Notes: generated from the letters alone by a model not told the origin. Counted from the stretch's first letter, positions 46,669-59,437 are shown. The stretch is 64,000 nt of DNA from Thalassia testudinum (GCA_037157565.1 JAZHRO010000002.1:79782001-79846000); one strand, 5' to 3'. A program made the numbers and translations.

Positions 46669-49555
46669 TGATGAGAACCTCATCATAAACCCTAACTAGC
46701 ACAATCAAACCCATATATGTGAGAAAAAGCTCCTACATGACCCAAAGAAAGACTTAACTCAGAGAATTCTGAGTTTAAGAATAAAACAAATCATAAGGGG
46801 TAAAACTGCAATTTCACCAATGCAATTTGCAAACAGGGTAATTAAGGGTCCAAACACAGGTCAAACAATCTTAACAATGAGAGAAGTAGGTTGATCTGAT
46901 CTGAAAAGGGTTATAGCAACTTCTAGGAATTAAATGACATTCTATAACCCTAAAGCAAACCCACTTCAATTCACGAGGTTTGAGGTAGGATAAAAATCAA
47001 CTAAACCCTTTAAAATTCATAGAAAAATATTCTCTAGGGTTTAGAACTTTCAATTTGGCCTTAGAAACCTATTTTGACCTAAAAAGAGAACCATGCCCAA
47101 TTTGTAACTTAATTTGGGTTTTTTACTCAAATTGGCCAGTCAAACATGGTCCAACATAGAATTAAAATTCACCATTAAAATCCTTAGGTTCAAATTAGTC
47201 TTGTATAAAACCTTGAGCCTAAGAAGAGACCTCCTTGACCGACTTTACAATTTAGTCCTCTTTATTTACGTTTTGACCCTTATCTTTTGAAACCCTTGCA
47301 TTTAGGTCCCCAACTTTTCTTTATTCTTTGCATAACGGTCCTCCCTGCAACTTCTGTGCAGCGCCATACTCCAGCGACCTTGCGAGGAGCATGGCGTGGC
47401 GCAGAGCAGGGTTACTGTCCTCCAGAGTAGAAGCGGGGTTCCCTGCGACGTCCTCTGTCGCAGGGACCCGCCCACGACCTCTGCCGACCACCATGCCTTT
47501 CGTGCGAATGCGCAGAAGGCATGGGTGTCATCTTCGACCTTACTTCGGCGAGGCTGGCACGACGCCAGCTCGCCCTTCTCTCTGTGCCAAGTTCTTTATA
47601 AGGACCGGCAGACCCTGCTGGCTCCTTCAAGCTTCCTTTGACGGAGAACTACACCCCTCTTCATCCCTTTCTCCTCCGATCAGAGAGCCCGAAGCTTCCG
47701 GCGACCTCCTCCTCCTCCTCCTCGTTCTGCTGCCCTACTTGCAGCAGGGTTTACTCTTCCCTGTCGTCCGTGCTAGGCTGTACCCGCTGGCGCTCTCCGT
47801 TTGCTTCCTCGTCGTCGAAACCCTCTTCCAAGGCAACTTTGTCTCCAGCTCCGGCAGATACGAGTTGGCTGCTCTGCCCTCCCCCTTCATCGAGTAATTA
47901 GGTAGATAGCTTCCTCTCTCCTTCCCTTGTATTTTCCCCCTTTTAAACTACCCTTTCGACCACCCAACCGCCACTGTCCAGACCACCTTCTCCACCTCCG
48001 ATCACCCCCTCCGGCGAGACCATCTCACGACCACAGACACTCTCACACCTCGCTAACCAACCCAGAAGCTCCCTCACACTCCGCTCCACCAATCCCCCCT
48101 CTCCATTCACTGCCAATCGCCACCCGACCACCCCCCGAACAAACCCACCTTTCCGGCCACAGTCTGACCTAGTTCAGCCTCTCCACGCACTCCCGCACCC
48201 CGCCGACCACCGCACAAGCTTCGCCTCACTCTGGCGAAGCTTCCTACTTATTCTGACTGGGCCAAGAGGCCGTAGCTGTGATTTCAGGTTCGTGCCCCTC
48301 GCCGCCATTGTCGACAAGCTGCACCAGCTCCACCTGCAGCTGCAGGCACCCTCTAGCCCAGGTGCGCATCACAGGTCGCGCGGGTAGGAGTCTCGAAGAC
48401 ACCCAGGCCCGCAGCTCAGGCGAAGGCCTCAAGGGCTGCCTCAATTGGTGGCTGATCGCTTGCCTGCGGACGCCAATTTGGGAGGTGGGACTTTAGTCCC
48501 ACCTCGGAAGTGCGTGGCCAAGCACCCGCACTTAAATTGAAAAAGTGCCTAAGGCTTATCGCCTTCGAACACAGGGGTCAGGTCCCTCTCCTGCACGCAG
48601 CGTGCCACGCACTCGCTCGCCCTTGCCCGCGCTCACGCTCCGCGGGTTTGGGCAGGACCCGATTACCCAAACCGCGCACTCCTCGCCCACCACTGCACGC
48701 CGGTGTGCCTGGTCCCGAGAGCGATACCCGCACCCGATTACCCGGCTCTGGGAGAGCAGTCCTAAGAGAGAAATTTGAGAAAGAGAGAGATGCGGGGAAG
48801 GGTAGGGGTAGGTTTTGCTCTGACCCTTGTGTGAACGTGCAGGAAGAAAGGAAGAAGAAGAAGGCAGAAAGGAAAAGAAGAAGAAGAGAGGCGGCCGAAG
48901 CCTTAGCCGCTCAGGGTAGCTGAAGAAGAAGAAGACAGGAAGGAAAAGAAGGAAGGAAGGAGAGAAATTGAAGAAGAAGAAAAGAAGAAGGAAGGAAGGA
49001 GAGAAACAGAAGAAGAAGAAAAGAAGAAGGAAGGCACTGTAGAAAAGCCACAGATAAGTCGTCTGAGCACAGCATTAGACGTCGGAATCACCCCAGCTGC
49101 AGAAGGCAGAGAAGAAAAGAAGAAAAAAGAAGGAAGAAGACATTACCGCCAGAAAGAAAGAAAGAAAGAAAAGAAAAGAAAAGAAAAGAAGAACAGAAGA
49201 AGGTAGAAGAAGAAGAAAAGAAGAAAGCAAGGAAGAAGAAAGAAAAGAACAAAGAAAGAAAGAAGAAGAAGAGAAGCGGCCAAGGAAGAAGAAGAAAAGA
49301 GAAAGAGAAGAAGAAGCCAAGATCTCTCTCTCTCTCTCTCTTATTTTTGTAACATAATAGAGATCTTATTTAGTCTTCTAGAAACATAGTTGCTCCCTGA
49401 GTTCGACCTCGGGAAAACCTTGTTCCGAGTAAAAAATTTTTGGTAGTAATCTGGTAGCCGTTTTGTCTTATGCTATAACAACTATACTTAAACTATAATA
49501 AACATAAAGACACAACAAGACCGAATAAGGCGGTTTACCACACATTCCACTACCA
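46669..49555 (+). mobile_element. Solo LTR J (Athila/Tat type, 2887 bp)
   Basis: The edges are TGATGAGAACC and CACTACCA, flanked by TCGCT at 46664-46668 and 49556-49560. Its first 80 bases match the reverse complement of the end of K (CTCATCAT..., AACTAGC, AGCTCCTACAT). It contains the CTCCCTGAGTTCGACCTCGG block near its 3' end, as in the LTR of G, which fixes the plus orientation. Noteworthy are a homopurine domain (48841-49320) and a 'gtgggactttagtcccac' inverted repeat near 48484. No coding region is present. Confidence 0.9.
48841..49320 (+). repeat. Homopurine (GAA/GGAA)n domain in solo LTR J
   Basis: Nearly pure A/G sequence of GAAGAAGAA, GGAAGGAAGG and AAAGAAAG words covers 48841-49033 and 49101-49320, with one mixed interruption between them. 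The equivalent place in K (52055-52375) is a C/T tract on the plus strand, so it is a feature of the LTR family. The Ser/Phe-rich and Lys/Glu-rich open frames here are artefacts of the low complexity. Confidence 0.85.
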
Positions 49556-50146
49556 TCGCTAAAACCCCTTCTTCATTTGGAAAGACATTCTCCCTATTTA
49601 AACCCCTTCCAACCACCCATGAAAGGCATTCATTCCACTTGCAAGTGCTCTACCCCACTGCTAGCTACCATTAAGCCCTCTTGTAGTCATCGGAGCCGAC
49701 GAGCTACCGACGGAGCCCCTCTCCACCGCCGTGGCTGCCTTGCGATCTTCCTTTTCTCTTTCCCTCTTTATCTTAAGCTTTACTTTACTTATGTTCAAGC
49801 ATTTATTTAGTGTTGTAATTATAAACTAAAGTTGCATGTCAAATGAAGTTGTTTTCTATCTAGTTACTCGCCCTCTTTTATGTTAAAGTTATATGTGTGA
49901 ATGAAGAAATTCTAACCCTATTCTCTCTCTCTCTTTCTTCCTCTCTCACTCGCTTTTCACCTGCGTCTTTTCGCAAGCAAAACCCCGTGATTTTCGTGAC
50001 ATTAAGTGACAAGAAAAATCCGATTTTCACGCCTCCCTGAGATCGACACTTGGACTCACATCCGTTTCTTCATTTTAAAATCGACGTTGCGAGCGCAAGC
50101 TATAACGACTCTTTTAAACACATGTGCCCCACGCCACGTCATTAGG

Positions 50147-51780
50147 ACTTCGTTCCGTTGCAGGTTCAAGGCTTGCTGAGGCACATGGACTTGCCGTTCA
50201 AGCCCCCACTACTCCTGGGTTTACTGGTAGAGTGGCTTCCCCTAATTTAAATACAAACCTGAATGCATGTGTGGAATGAATGATTAGAATCTAGGGTAGG
50301 GCATGAATCCTAGGACTAGAAATACTGGAATGTCTGTATTGAATGAATGGATTGCAGTCTTGAATGAGTAGATAGAATGATAACAATTGCCTGTAAATGA
50401 ATAACAGTTGCCTGTGAAATATGTAGTACTTGTGCTAATTAACTTTGTATGTAACTTTCCTGTCGCATACGTGAAATGACATAATATGAGCTGCATGTAT
50501 ATAATTTGAAAATGGAAAGATGAATGTTGGAAACACGAGCTACCTGTGAATAACCTGAATATGGAAATGTGAACGATAGAATTACAAGTTGCATGTGTAT
50601 AACCTAAGAATGGAAATAGAAATGATGAAACCTGGTATGGAATGACATGAGGAATATGAGCATGAACCCTACGGGGAATTAGGAGTAGAGCTCCCGGAAA
50701 TAAATGGAATGGAACTGGAAATGTGAGTGGGGAAGTGAGCTGGCCCTTGAGTACGGAGTACCAAGGAGAGAGACTGTCCCCCCAGTTTAATGTAGAGAGG
50801 AGCTAGCCGCCCTTGGGTTGGGACCCGGGGTTAGGATTGGCCACTCTGTACCGACTTCTTGGCCTTCGCATACACAGTACCGGGGAGAGCTATTAGTGTA
50901 GGGAGAGAGCTAGCCACCCCACGGGGCCTGGGGTTTAGCTAGCCGCCCTACACCGACTTGTTATGCTCACTGGGCAAACCAGGGTAGTCAGGCGAGGGTG
51001 CATAGATTGTAGAGGGGAGAGACCCCTATTTGATTCTTAGGGGCTAGACCCCTGTTATTGAGAGGGCTAGGCCCTATACTAGTTCCGTGCTGTGCTTTGG
51101 ACGCTCCCGCTAACGGAAATGACTGACTGAGTGCTAGTGCGGTGTAGCTACCTATGCACTTATCGCGCGTGCCGTAGTCACCGTTACGTCTGTCCGTGAC
51201 CTTGGGGTGGTTGACTGGGTGTAGGATCACCACGGGGGACTCTCCCAGCCAGGAGAGCACCATGTGCGCCTTCTACTCTTTGGAAAAGACTACAATCAAG
51301 ATCGTTCCTATGAGGAACATTCGAGATCAAGAAAGAGACTTGATAAATAAATAAAGTGATGGAAAAGAATAATTAGTAAAGAAAGTAAATGGAAAAACAA
51401 CAGCTACCTGTCCACTTTTACTATTTTAGTTAGTTGGTTGCCACTCTACTCAGCGTTCGCTGACGTTGTGTACTCATAACCCCTTTTCAGGTCCAGGTGT
51501 TGAGCAGCCAGAGCCCACGGCTGTCGAGGGTGCTGGGCCTAGTAGAGCCCAGTAGTTGTAGTTTCCTTTGCTGTACTCTTTTGTAGAAGTGAGTAGACAC
51601 TTGCACCTTTATGTTTGTACTCTTATATTCTATACTTGATATTCTTGTACCTGGTTACCTTTCTACTGTTGTGGTGGTGTGTACTGTAGTAGTTTTTACT
51701 TCCTTACTACTGTACTTTTGTTATTGTTAGTTGCTTAGCATAGTGAATGTGGTTTACTTTCCTGCTTTTTGGTTACTTTC
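50147..51780 (+). repeat. Element F 5' LTR, second piece
   Basis: It continues the LTR after the insertion of G ('acttcgttccgttgcagg', then 'gaggcacatggac' and so on) with one CTAGGATTCATG-type unit on the opposite strand near 50300. It ends at CTTTC (51776-51780), the left target copy of K. Confidence 0.85.
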
Positions 51781-54550
51781 TGTTGAGACGAAATGGCTCG
51801 ATCATGTTTTAACAGTTATTGCGTCGCAATATAGGTGATCAAGCGTCGTCAACAAATAAAGATTTTATTACTCGAAAATCGGAGTATCCGAGGTCGAACA
51901 CAGGGAGCAATCGGAATTTACTACTAATCTCAAATGTAATTGAACACTCTAATTTACTCAAAACTTTAATTAAATATGAATGTATGTGGTTAAAAAGTAA
52001 TTATGACAAAAGAATGAAATTGGACGTCTGATCTTGTGATCAGACGTCTTAAAAGTGTTTCCCCCTCTTCGTTTGCTTTCTTTCTTCTGCAACCTTCACT
52101 TTGCTTCTTTCTTCTTCTTGTGTTGGCCTTCTTCTTCTTTCTCTGCAGTCTCTCTTCTTCCTTGTCTTCTCTCTTTTGCGAAGGCTTCTTCTTCCTTGGT
52201 CTTCTATCTCTTCTCTGCAGCCTTTTGCTTCTTTTCTCTTCTGTCTTCTTCTCTTCTCTGCAGCCTTTCTTCTTCTTCTGCCTTGCTCAGTCTCTTCTTC
52301 AGAGTTTCTTCTTCTTCTGCTCCTTCTCTTCTCCTTCTTCTTCTCTTCTCCTTCCTGCGGCTAAGTCTCTTCTCTTCAACTCTCAGCCTGCCTGCACAAG
52401 GAGCAAAACCTACCCCTTTCCCTCTACCCGCACGTCTCTCTCTCTCTGCAAATAGCTCTCAGGATGCTCTCCCAGAGCCGCGGGTAATCGAGTCAGGCTT
52501 CGCATCCAGGACCAGGTACACCGGCGTGAGGGTGATGCGCGAGGTGTGCTCAGATAGGGTCGGGTCGGAGCCCGCCAGATCTGCGAGGAGAAGTCGCGGA
52601 TGAGGCGAGTGTGCGTTGGGTGAGGACCTCACCCCTGTGCGTTCGGAGGCGATAAGCGTATAACACAAAATCAATTTAAAGCATACCTGCATGTTGTAGA
52701 TTGTCGATGTGGGACTATTAGTCCTGCCTCGCTCTCGCGCGCGCCCGCAGAACCTTCGTGCAATTTCCACAGCTGCGGCCTCTGTTGGCATTGATTTCTG
52801 GAGCAACGATCTTCACGAGACCTGCCCCAATGCGCAGCACCTGAAGCCTGGACGTCCTGAAGCCTGGAGTGAGCTTGGAGCTTCTTCAACTGTCGTCAAT
52901 GGCGGCTGTAGCTCCTATCCTGTCGTGCATGAATACGGCCTATTGGCCTAATCAAACCACCTGCAGACCTTCGCCGTGGCACGGTGAAGGTGGTGCGACG
53001 TGCAGCAGGTCACGGGGCGGCCTAGGCGTGCGTGCCAAGGTCGTCCTGTGACCGGAGGTGTGGGTGTGTTCGGGGGGCTGTGGTGGAGGCGTAGAGGGAT
53101 GGTGGATGGGCGGTGGTTGCTTGGTGAGGTGAGGCAGAGCCTCTGAGTTGGTCGGCGAGTCGTGCGGAAGTGTGGAGCGACGGGAGCGACTCACCAAAGG
53201 TTGGTCGGAGGTGAGGAAGATGGTGGTGGTCAGCGACGGTCGAGGGTCGATTGATGAAATAAGGTGGGCGGAATGAAAGAGGGGATCGAGGAGAATAGTT
53301 TAAACCTAACTACAGGGACGAAGGGGACGGAGAGGCGGACAGCTGTACCTGCTGTTGCCGGAGAAGAAGCTGCCCAGTGGAGGAGGACGGCGGCGACGAT
53401 GGGGCTGAGGCGGCGTGCGCGGGTATTGCGCGACGCGGAGGAGAATCAGGAAGAAGTCTCTGCCACTGGTTTTGTGGCAGAGCGAAGAGGAAAGGAAAGG
53501 GAGCTCGCCGGAGCTCGCTGGGTTCCCTGGCAGGGAAGGAAGAGACGAATCTGAGGTGAAACCCCGGCCAGGTCGAGCTGAAAATGAGCGACCGGGTTTG
53601 GGGGTTCTTTTATAGGCACTGGGTCGTCTGTTCAGAGCTTGGAGGGCACGTATCCGTCTCCGACGGCTCGCCAGAGAAGGAAAGTGGGTAGATACCCAAA
53701 TCCTTCGTGCGTTCGCACGAGAGATTGGGTTCACATCAGGGATCACGACTGGCCTCAGATGGAAGGGAATTCTTCAGAGAATCTCCCTTCCATTTCTGGG
53801 AGGGGATCTCTGAGGAATCAGAGAGTATTCCCTCTCTAATCCTTGCCGGAGCAGGATTCTGCCCCAATAATGGTGGAAGGACCTGATTGAAAGGTTGGCG
53901 AGGAAGTTAGGGGGCTCTCTGTGATGATTTTCAAAAGTTAGGGACCAAAATGTGATTTGGGTGTACTAAATTGCAAAGTAGGTCAAGATGACCTCCCCTT
54001 AGGTCCAAATTTTGGTACAAATCTAATTTGGACCTAAGGAATCCAATGGTGAAGTTGGATTTTAGGTTTGACTACGTTTGACTAAACATTTTGCATAAAA
54101 ACCAAATTAGGTCAATTAATGAGCTAGGACCCTAATCTAGGTCAAACTGGGTTCCAAAGGCCAAATTAAGTGTTCTAAACCCTAGAGGATATTTTTACAT
54201 GAATTTTAGAGTGTTTACTTGATTTTTATCCTGATCGAAACCTTGTTGATTTAAGCGGGTCTGTTTTAGGGTTACCAAATGTCATTTAATTCCTAGATTG
54301 CACATAAACCCATTTCTGATTGACTCAACCCACTTTTTATCTCATTTAGACCATTTGACCTATGTTTTGTCTCTGAGAAATCCCATTTATGTACTGCAAT
54401 GGTAAAATTGTAGTTTTAACCTTTATTTCATGTTTTCTTCTCAGAACATTTATTCCTTCATTTAGGCCTTCTACTAGGTTATGTAGGAGCTTTTATTCTC
54501 TTTATCATGTCAAAATGAGCTAGTTATGGCGCATGATGAGGCTCTCATCA
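51781..54550 (-). mobile_element. Solo LTR K (Athila/Tat type, 2770 bp)
   Basis: The edges are TGTTGAGACG and GCTCTCATCA, flanked by CTTTC at 51776-51780 and 54551-54555. It is homologous to J in reverse orientation and to D in the same orientation. It holds a polypyrimidine tract (52055-52375), a GC-rich middle (52480-53760) and a segment with 'aggtccaaattttgg' words (53930-54300) shared with D. One GACGTC pair is near 52024-52050. No primer site or coding region is present. Confidence 0.9.
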
Positions 54551-54555
54551 CTTTC

Positions 54556-54636
54556 TCTTTGGACGGCTGGGTCTTGGGATCAATCGAGTCGGTCTGGTCT
54601 CGTGTCCTGTAGGGATTCAGGAACCGGGTCGTAACA
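54556..54636 (+). repeat. Element F 5' LTR, last piece
   Basis: It continues as 'ttggacggctgggtcttggg' and ends GGGTCGTAACA at 54636, the LTR end. The primer site follows after three bases. Confidence 0.88.
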
Positions 54637-54639
54637 AGA

Positions 54640-54655
54640 TGGTATCAGAGTAAGG
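54640..54655 (+). other. Element F primer-binding site (tRNA-iMet type)
   Basis: TGGTATCAGAGTAAGG matches the initiator-Met primer site with the 12th base changed. It is separated from the LTR by AGA, as in A and E. Confidence 0.9.
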
Positions 54656-54821
54656 TCGTCCCGAGAAGTGAACCAACTAGCTTGAGAATAACTAATTTAT
54701 GTGCTTGTAACTAGGGTAACCATGACAATGTACCTTTTGACATCTGTTCTAAGGTTCTTTTGTTGAATGTCCGTTGGAATTGACGTCTTCCTGTTCTGTT
54801 GTTTGCATCTCCTTGCAGGAG

Positions 54822-56455
54822 ATGCCTCGACAAGGAGTCATTGAGGCAGGCCGCGAACGTGGTCGTGGATGAGGTCGGAGGGGCGAACGTGCTGAGCCCG
54901 ACATCTCAGTGGACCATCCATTACTTCCGGACGTTCAGGCCCAGGACCTCGCCCAGTTGATATGAGAGATTGTGCGAGAGGAGCTCCACTCGCCTCCACG
55001 GGCGCCTCTCCCTGGGGATGTGGAGGGGGAGTCCTCTGTGGGACTGCGAGATAGACGTAGTGCTGGACGTGGGGGAGGGGGTGATCTTCCACTGCCCCCA
55101 CCATCCTCTGACACTTTCTAGCACGAGCCCACCCTACCTGGAGGTGTACTCGTTTCCCCACTTCAGTGACATTAAGAGCTTTTCGGACAGTTTCGGAAGC
55201 TGAAGCCGCCCTCCTTCAAGGGGGATGAGGACCAGACCGAGGCAGAGGACTGGCTCGAGCAGATCGAGAAGGTGTTTGACACCCTTCGCCCCCCTGCGGA
55301 GTGCCACGTGGCCTTTGCCATGTACCAGCTGGAGAGCGCGGCACACAGGTGGTGGAGGGCGGTCAGAGGTCAGGAGAGGACAGAGCCGACATGGGACCAG
55401 TTTGTCACCCTCTTTTGCGAGTAGTACTTCCCACAGACGTGGCAGGATCAGAGGAGGCGGGAGTTCCACACTCTCCGCCAAGGGACGATGACTGTGAGCA
55501 CGTATCGCAAGCGTTTTTTGGAGCTGTCTCGTTTTACCGCGACAGCTATGGCTACTGAGGACGAGAACCTGTGGAAGTTCACTGAGGGGCTCCGGCCTGC
55601 TATTCGGGGGTATGTCAAACCCCTGAAGCTGCCTTCGTTCTCTAGAGTGGTGGAAGCTGCTATGACATATGAGGAGACCAACCCGGCTGCACGTGACACT
55701 TATAGTGGACGGAAGAGGCCCTATCAGCCAGACTACTCACATGGCCGGTGAGAGAGGAGGCACGCGGCGCTCGCAGGAGAGCCGTTACGCTTTGTGGGGC
55801 CATTAGTGGCCTTTGAAGGGCCCTGATAGGGGCCAGCTGCCAGCACTGGACCCCCGCCCAGCCATCAGTAGGGACCTACCGTGGGCGGGAGTCGAGTTCC
55901 CCTTTGCTACCAGTGCGGCAAGCCGAGCCACATCAGGAGGGACTGCCCGTCTAGGGCTGGAGATCAGCATATGCTCCCCGCACTGAGTGCTGGAGGATGA
56001 GTAGGAGGTTGTAGTTCCCAGGCGCATGGGGGAGGACAGTAGTCGAGGGGAGGGTATCGGCCAGCGGTTACCCGTCCTACGTAGAGTGTGGCTGCTTCTT
56101 CCGCACCGAGAGCTGAGGGACGTATCAATGCCCTGACACACAGAGACGCTAGAGCTTCAGGTTCAGTGGTGGCAGGTATGGTTACAGTTTCCGACAAACT
56201 AGTTTACACACTTTTTGATTTCGGTGCCACGCACTCGTTTGTTGCTGCTAGTTTTGCTGTCAGTTTAGGACAGGACTGTGTGTTGTTAGAGGATCCTTTT
56301 GTGATCAGAGGTTCGGGTGGTCAGCTGTTTGTAGCTGAGGAGGTTTACACTGACTGTGAGGTTAGTGTTGGGGGACACAGCCTCCCCGCTGTCCTGATTG
56401 TGATACCGATGGAGGACTTTGGCGTGATTCTAGAGATGGACTGGCTGTCCGCTTA
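54822..56455 (+). pseudogene. Element F gag and protease, many stops, cut by LTR L
   Basis: The Met at 54822 (MPRQGVIEAGRERGRG) matches the family start. The capsid block FRKLKPPSFKGDEDQTEAED is near 55194-55250; RQGTMTVSTYRKRFLELSRF lies near 55480-55535. The zinc knuckle CYQCGKPSHIRRDC is intact at 55905-55946. The protease reads LFDFGATHSF near 56208-56240, so the catalytic D-S-G has become D-F-G. Around ten in-frame stops are present, many at former Trp, Arg or Gln codons. Homology ends at MDWLSAY (56455), where LTR L begins. Confidence 0.88.
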
Positions 56456-59437
56456 TGTAACGACCCGATTCCCGAGTCCCTACGAGACACAAGAACCGGA
56501 TCGACTCGACTAATCCCAAGACCTAGTCGTCCAACGAGGAAGTAACCAAAAGAGCAGTAAAATAAACCACATTCAGCATGAATAAAACTAGCAGTAACAA
56601 AAAAAACAGCAGTAAGAAAAGGAACTACTACAGTATATACCACCACAACAGTAGAACAACAATTATAACATAACATGAAGCTACAAGTAAGGAAGTACAG
56701 AGAGTAACAAGAACTACTCACTACAGTGGAACAAAAGGGGTACAAAAAGAACTGCGGTAACTCTACTGGACCCTACTCGGCCCAGCGTCCTCTGCAGCCG
56801 CTGACCCTGGCTGCTCAACACCTGGTCCTGAAAAGTAACGAGTGTAACACGTCAGCGAAACGCTGAGTAGAGTGGCAGCTAAAACTAAAGAAGCAGTAGA
56901 GTGTACAGTAGCTGTTATATTTTCTTTCTTTCTTTATTTACGTCTTTCTATTATTTCACAATTTATCTATTTCTCAGATCCTTCACTTGATCTCGAATGT
57001 TCCTCGTGGGAACGATCTTGATTGCAGTCTTTTCCGAAAAGTAGAAGTAACACATGGTGCTCTCCTGGCCGGGAGAGTCCCCCGTGATGATCCTACTCTC
57101 AGTCAACCACCCCAAGGTCGCTGACAGACGTAACGGTGACTACGGCATGCGCGATAAACACACAGGTAGCTACCCCACACTGGCACGCGGTCAGTCGTTT
57201 CCGTTAACGGGTGCGCCCAAAGCACAGCACGGAACCAGTATAGGGCAGAGACCTCTCAGTAACAGGGGTCCAACCCCTCCACAGTCCGCGCACCCTCGCC
57301 TGACTACCCTGGTTTGCCTAGTGGGCCTAACAAGTCGGTGTAGGAGGCTAGCAGAACCCCGGGGCCCGTGGGGTAGCTAGTGCTCTCCCTACACTAGTAG
57401 CTCTCCTCGGTACTATGTACGCGAGGGCCAGCAAGTCGGTGTACAGTGGCCAAACCTGCCCCGGTCTCAACCTGAGGGCGGTAAGCTCCCCTATACACTA
57501 AGAGGTAATGTGTGCTCTCTTTGGTACCACGTACCCAAGAGACAACACACTTCCACGTCTCACTTTCTCAGTTTCATTCTATTCTCTTTTCAGGAGTTCT
57601 ACTCCTAATTCCCCGTAGGGTTCGTATTCTTTTCGTCTAGCCATTGTAGGTTTCACTGTTCCAGTCTTACGTTCATACACCCCATATTCTTAATCATATT
57701 TATTCATTCATAACAGGAAGCTATTAATTTACAGGCAACTATTAATTCCTTTCTACCTTTCCAAGACTACAATATATTTATATCCCACTAGTTTTCCAGT
57801 CCTAGGATTCATGCCGTACCTTAGGATCTATCATTCAAGCTAGTTTTCCAATCCTAGGATTCATGCAACACCCTAGGATCTATCATTCAATCTAGTTTCT
57901 CAGTCCTAGGGTTCATGCAATACCCTAGACTCTATTAATTGTTCTACAATTGTAGCAAATTATGCTAAATAAATTAAAAGCCACTCTACTAGCTACAATG
58001 GGAGTACTGGGGGCGTGGTTGGAAATCCCACGCGCCTCTGCAACCCCCAAGACTGTAATGGAATGGGGTCCTAACACAAGGATCAAACACAAGGAGTTTC
58101 TCAGAACGGTATATAATTACTGTAAACGGGTAGAGGATTTTATTCTGGAAAGAATGCAACTCGAAACGCGGAAAACAGACTTCGAACAGGCCCTAAACGG
58201 GTCGAAAACGACGAAATTGCCTAAAATTATGTGGGTCAGAGCGTACCTTTGTTCTGTGTAGTCCCTCAGACGCCCAGAAGCCTGCAGGGGCATCTGGCTT
58301 AGTTCCCAGACGTCCGATGGTCACCCCAGACGTTTGAAGTCCTTCCCGTCGTCTGGCAATGCGGCCAGACGTCCGACTCACGTGGGATGGCGAGCCCTTG
58401 TGCCCTCCCGAGCAGAACCTGCACGTACCCACACCTGTTCTCAGTACGACGAGTCACAGAAGAAGGCGCGGCGGACGGCTGCATGGCTATACAAGCGAAA
58501 AAGGAAGAAGATAGAAATATCTTATCGTCCAAACGTCTGGACAGTCCTCCAGACGTCTTCATCGTCGTCTGGTTGGAAGCCCAGACGTCTGATTCTGGAA
58601 AAACATCCAGAAACAGAGCTCGACTCGTTCTCCGCCCACGACGCACGGCCGCACCGCGCCCCGTCCGCCTCTGCTCGAGCTGCAGCAGCCCCTCCGTGAC
58701 ACTCCACGCCTGCTGCTCCCCCGCCGGCCCGCTCTAGCTGCCCCGGCAAGCTCGAGCCCTCACGGTCGAGCGTCTCCTTCCTCGCGCAACACCTCCTCCC
58801 ACACACTTGCCACGGTCGTTGTTGCCGCCGCTCGCTCGCTCGTGCTCTCGCACCGGCTGGGAGAAGAAGAAGAGGGATACAGAGGAGTTGAGGGTGAGGG
58901 AGAGGGCGAGGGGCCTTTTAAGGCCGCGCGGGGAGAGAGAGAGAAACGTCGTGCCCTGCAGGAGGAGAGAGGGAAAAAGAGGGAAGAGAGCGGCGGGTGA
59001 AGGTCTGCGCGCGCATGCGCGCAGACGCAACCCCGTACGCCGCAAAAATTAAATACCAGACGTCTGGAAAGGGTTCCAGACGTCTGGTCAGATGTCTGGG
59101 ACACTTCCCAGACGTCTTGAAAATTGTCTTGAGGCCGCGTTCGTAACAATATAACAAACTCAAAGGAAGTTTCATCCCTGAAACTTGCGCTAACTAGGGT
59201 GCGGGAAAGAACGACATATAAAAACATAACAAACTCAAAGAGGACTGAAGCCGGTCCGAAAAGACGTACTCGCGAAGTGCTCCGGGTACCGCTCCCGCAT
59301 TGCCGCCTCAGGCTCCCAGGTAGCCTCCTCGTACCACTGGCTCCTCCAACAAACCTTCACCAGGGGTACTTGCTTTCGTCTCAAGCTGCGGACGGCTCGG
59401 TCAAGAATCTGCACTGGCCGCTCGGGGTAGGTCAGGT
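56456..59437 (-). mobile_element. Element L: Tekay LTR (56456-59148) plus a 3' internal stub
   Basis: The LTR edges are TGTAACGACCCG and TTCGTAACA (2693 bp). The next 289 bases match the 3' internal end of E (13304-13580): the element tail and antisense chromodomain text (59260-59437, REQ-less WEPEAAMRERYP side). At 59437 homology jumps to the middle of an LTR. So this is the left end of a minus-strand element whose remainder was lost in a rearrangement. It is inserted in gag-pol of F after GCTTA (56451-56455); the matching right target copy was not found. Confidence 0.85.

Larger units (their letters stand above)
33603..50141 (+). mobile_element. Element G: Athila-type Ty3-gypsy element carrying three solo LTRs
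   Basis: The LTRs are 33603-37785 (about 1.42 kb without insert H) and 45837-50141 (about 1.41 kb without insert J). Edges are TGATAACACT and CACGCCACGTCA. A primer site of the tRNA-Asp type, gag, protease and RT follow the left LTR; the polypurine run GCATGGGGGTA precedes the right LTR. Target copies are ATAGG (33598-33602) and TTAGG (50142-50146), one base different. RNase H and integrase are deleted, so the element is non-autonomous. It is inserted in the 5' LTR of F. Confidence 0.92.
45837..50141 (+). repeat. Element G 3' LTR, interrupted by solo LTR J
   Basis: The pieces are 45837-46668 and 49561-50141, homologous to the 5' LTR pieces. The start TGATAACACTCC follows the polypurine run directly, and the end CACGCCACGTCA abuts target copy TTAGG. 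The two LTRs differ by many scattered substitutions, so the insertion is older than E. Confidence 0.9.
32556..56455 (+). mobile_element. Element F: plus-strand Tekay-like element, host of nested insertions
   Basis: The 5' LTR lies in three pieces: 32556-33602, 50147-51780 and 54556-54636. They are separated by Athila-type element G and solo LTR K. The primer site and gag-protease follow. At 56455 the coding region is cut by LTR L and no continuation was found. Joining the pieces with one target copy at each break restores family LTR sequence (for example 'ccttgtgatagg' followed by 'acttcgttccgttgcagg', compare 62900-62930). This is the oldest layer of the right half. Confidence 0.85.

Noticed and set aside
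48903..49320. Ser/Phe-rich and Lys/Glu-rich open frames in the purine tract
   Set aside because: Low-complexity GAA repeats leave several frames open by composition; there is no start context, domain or conservation in K.
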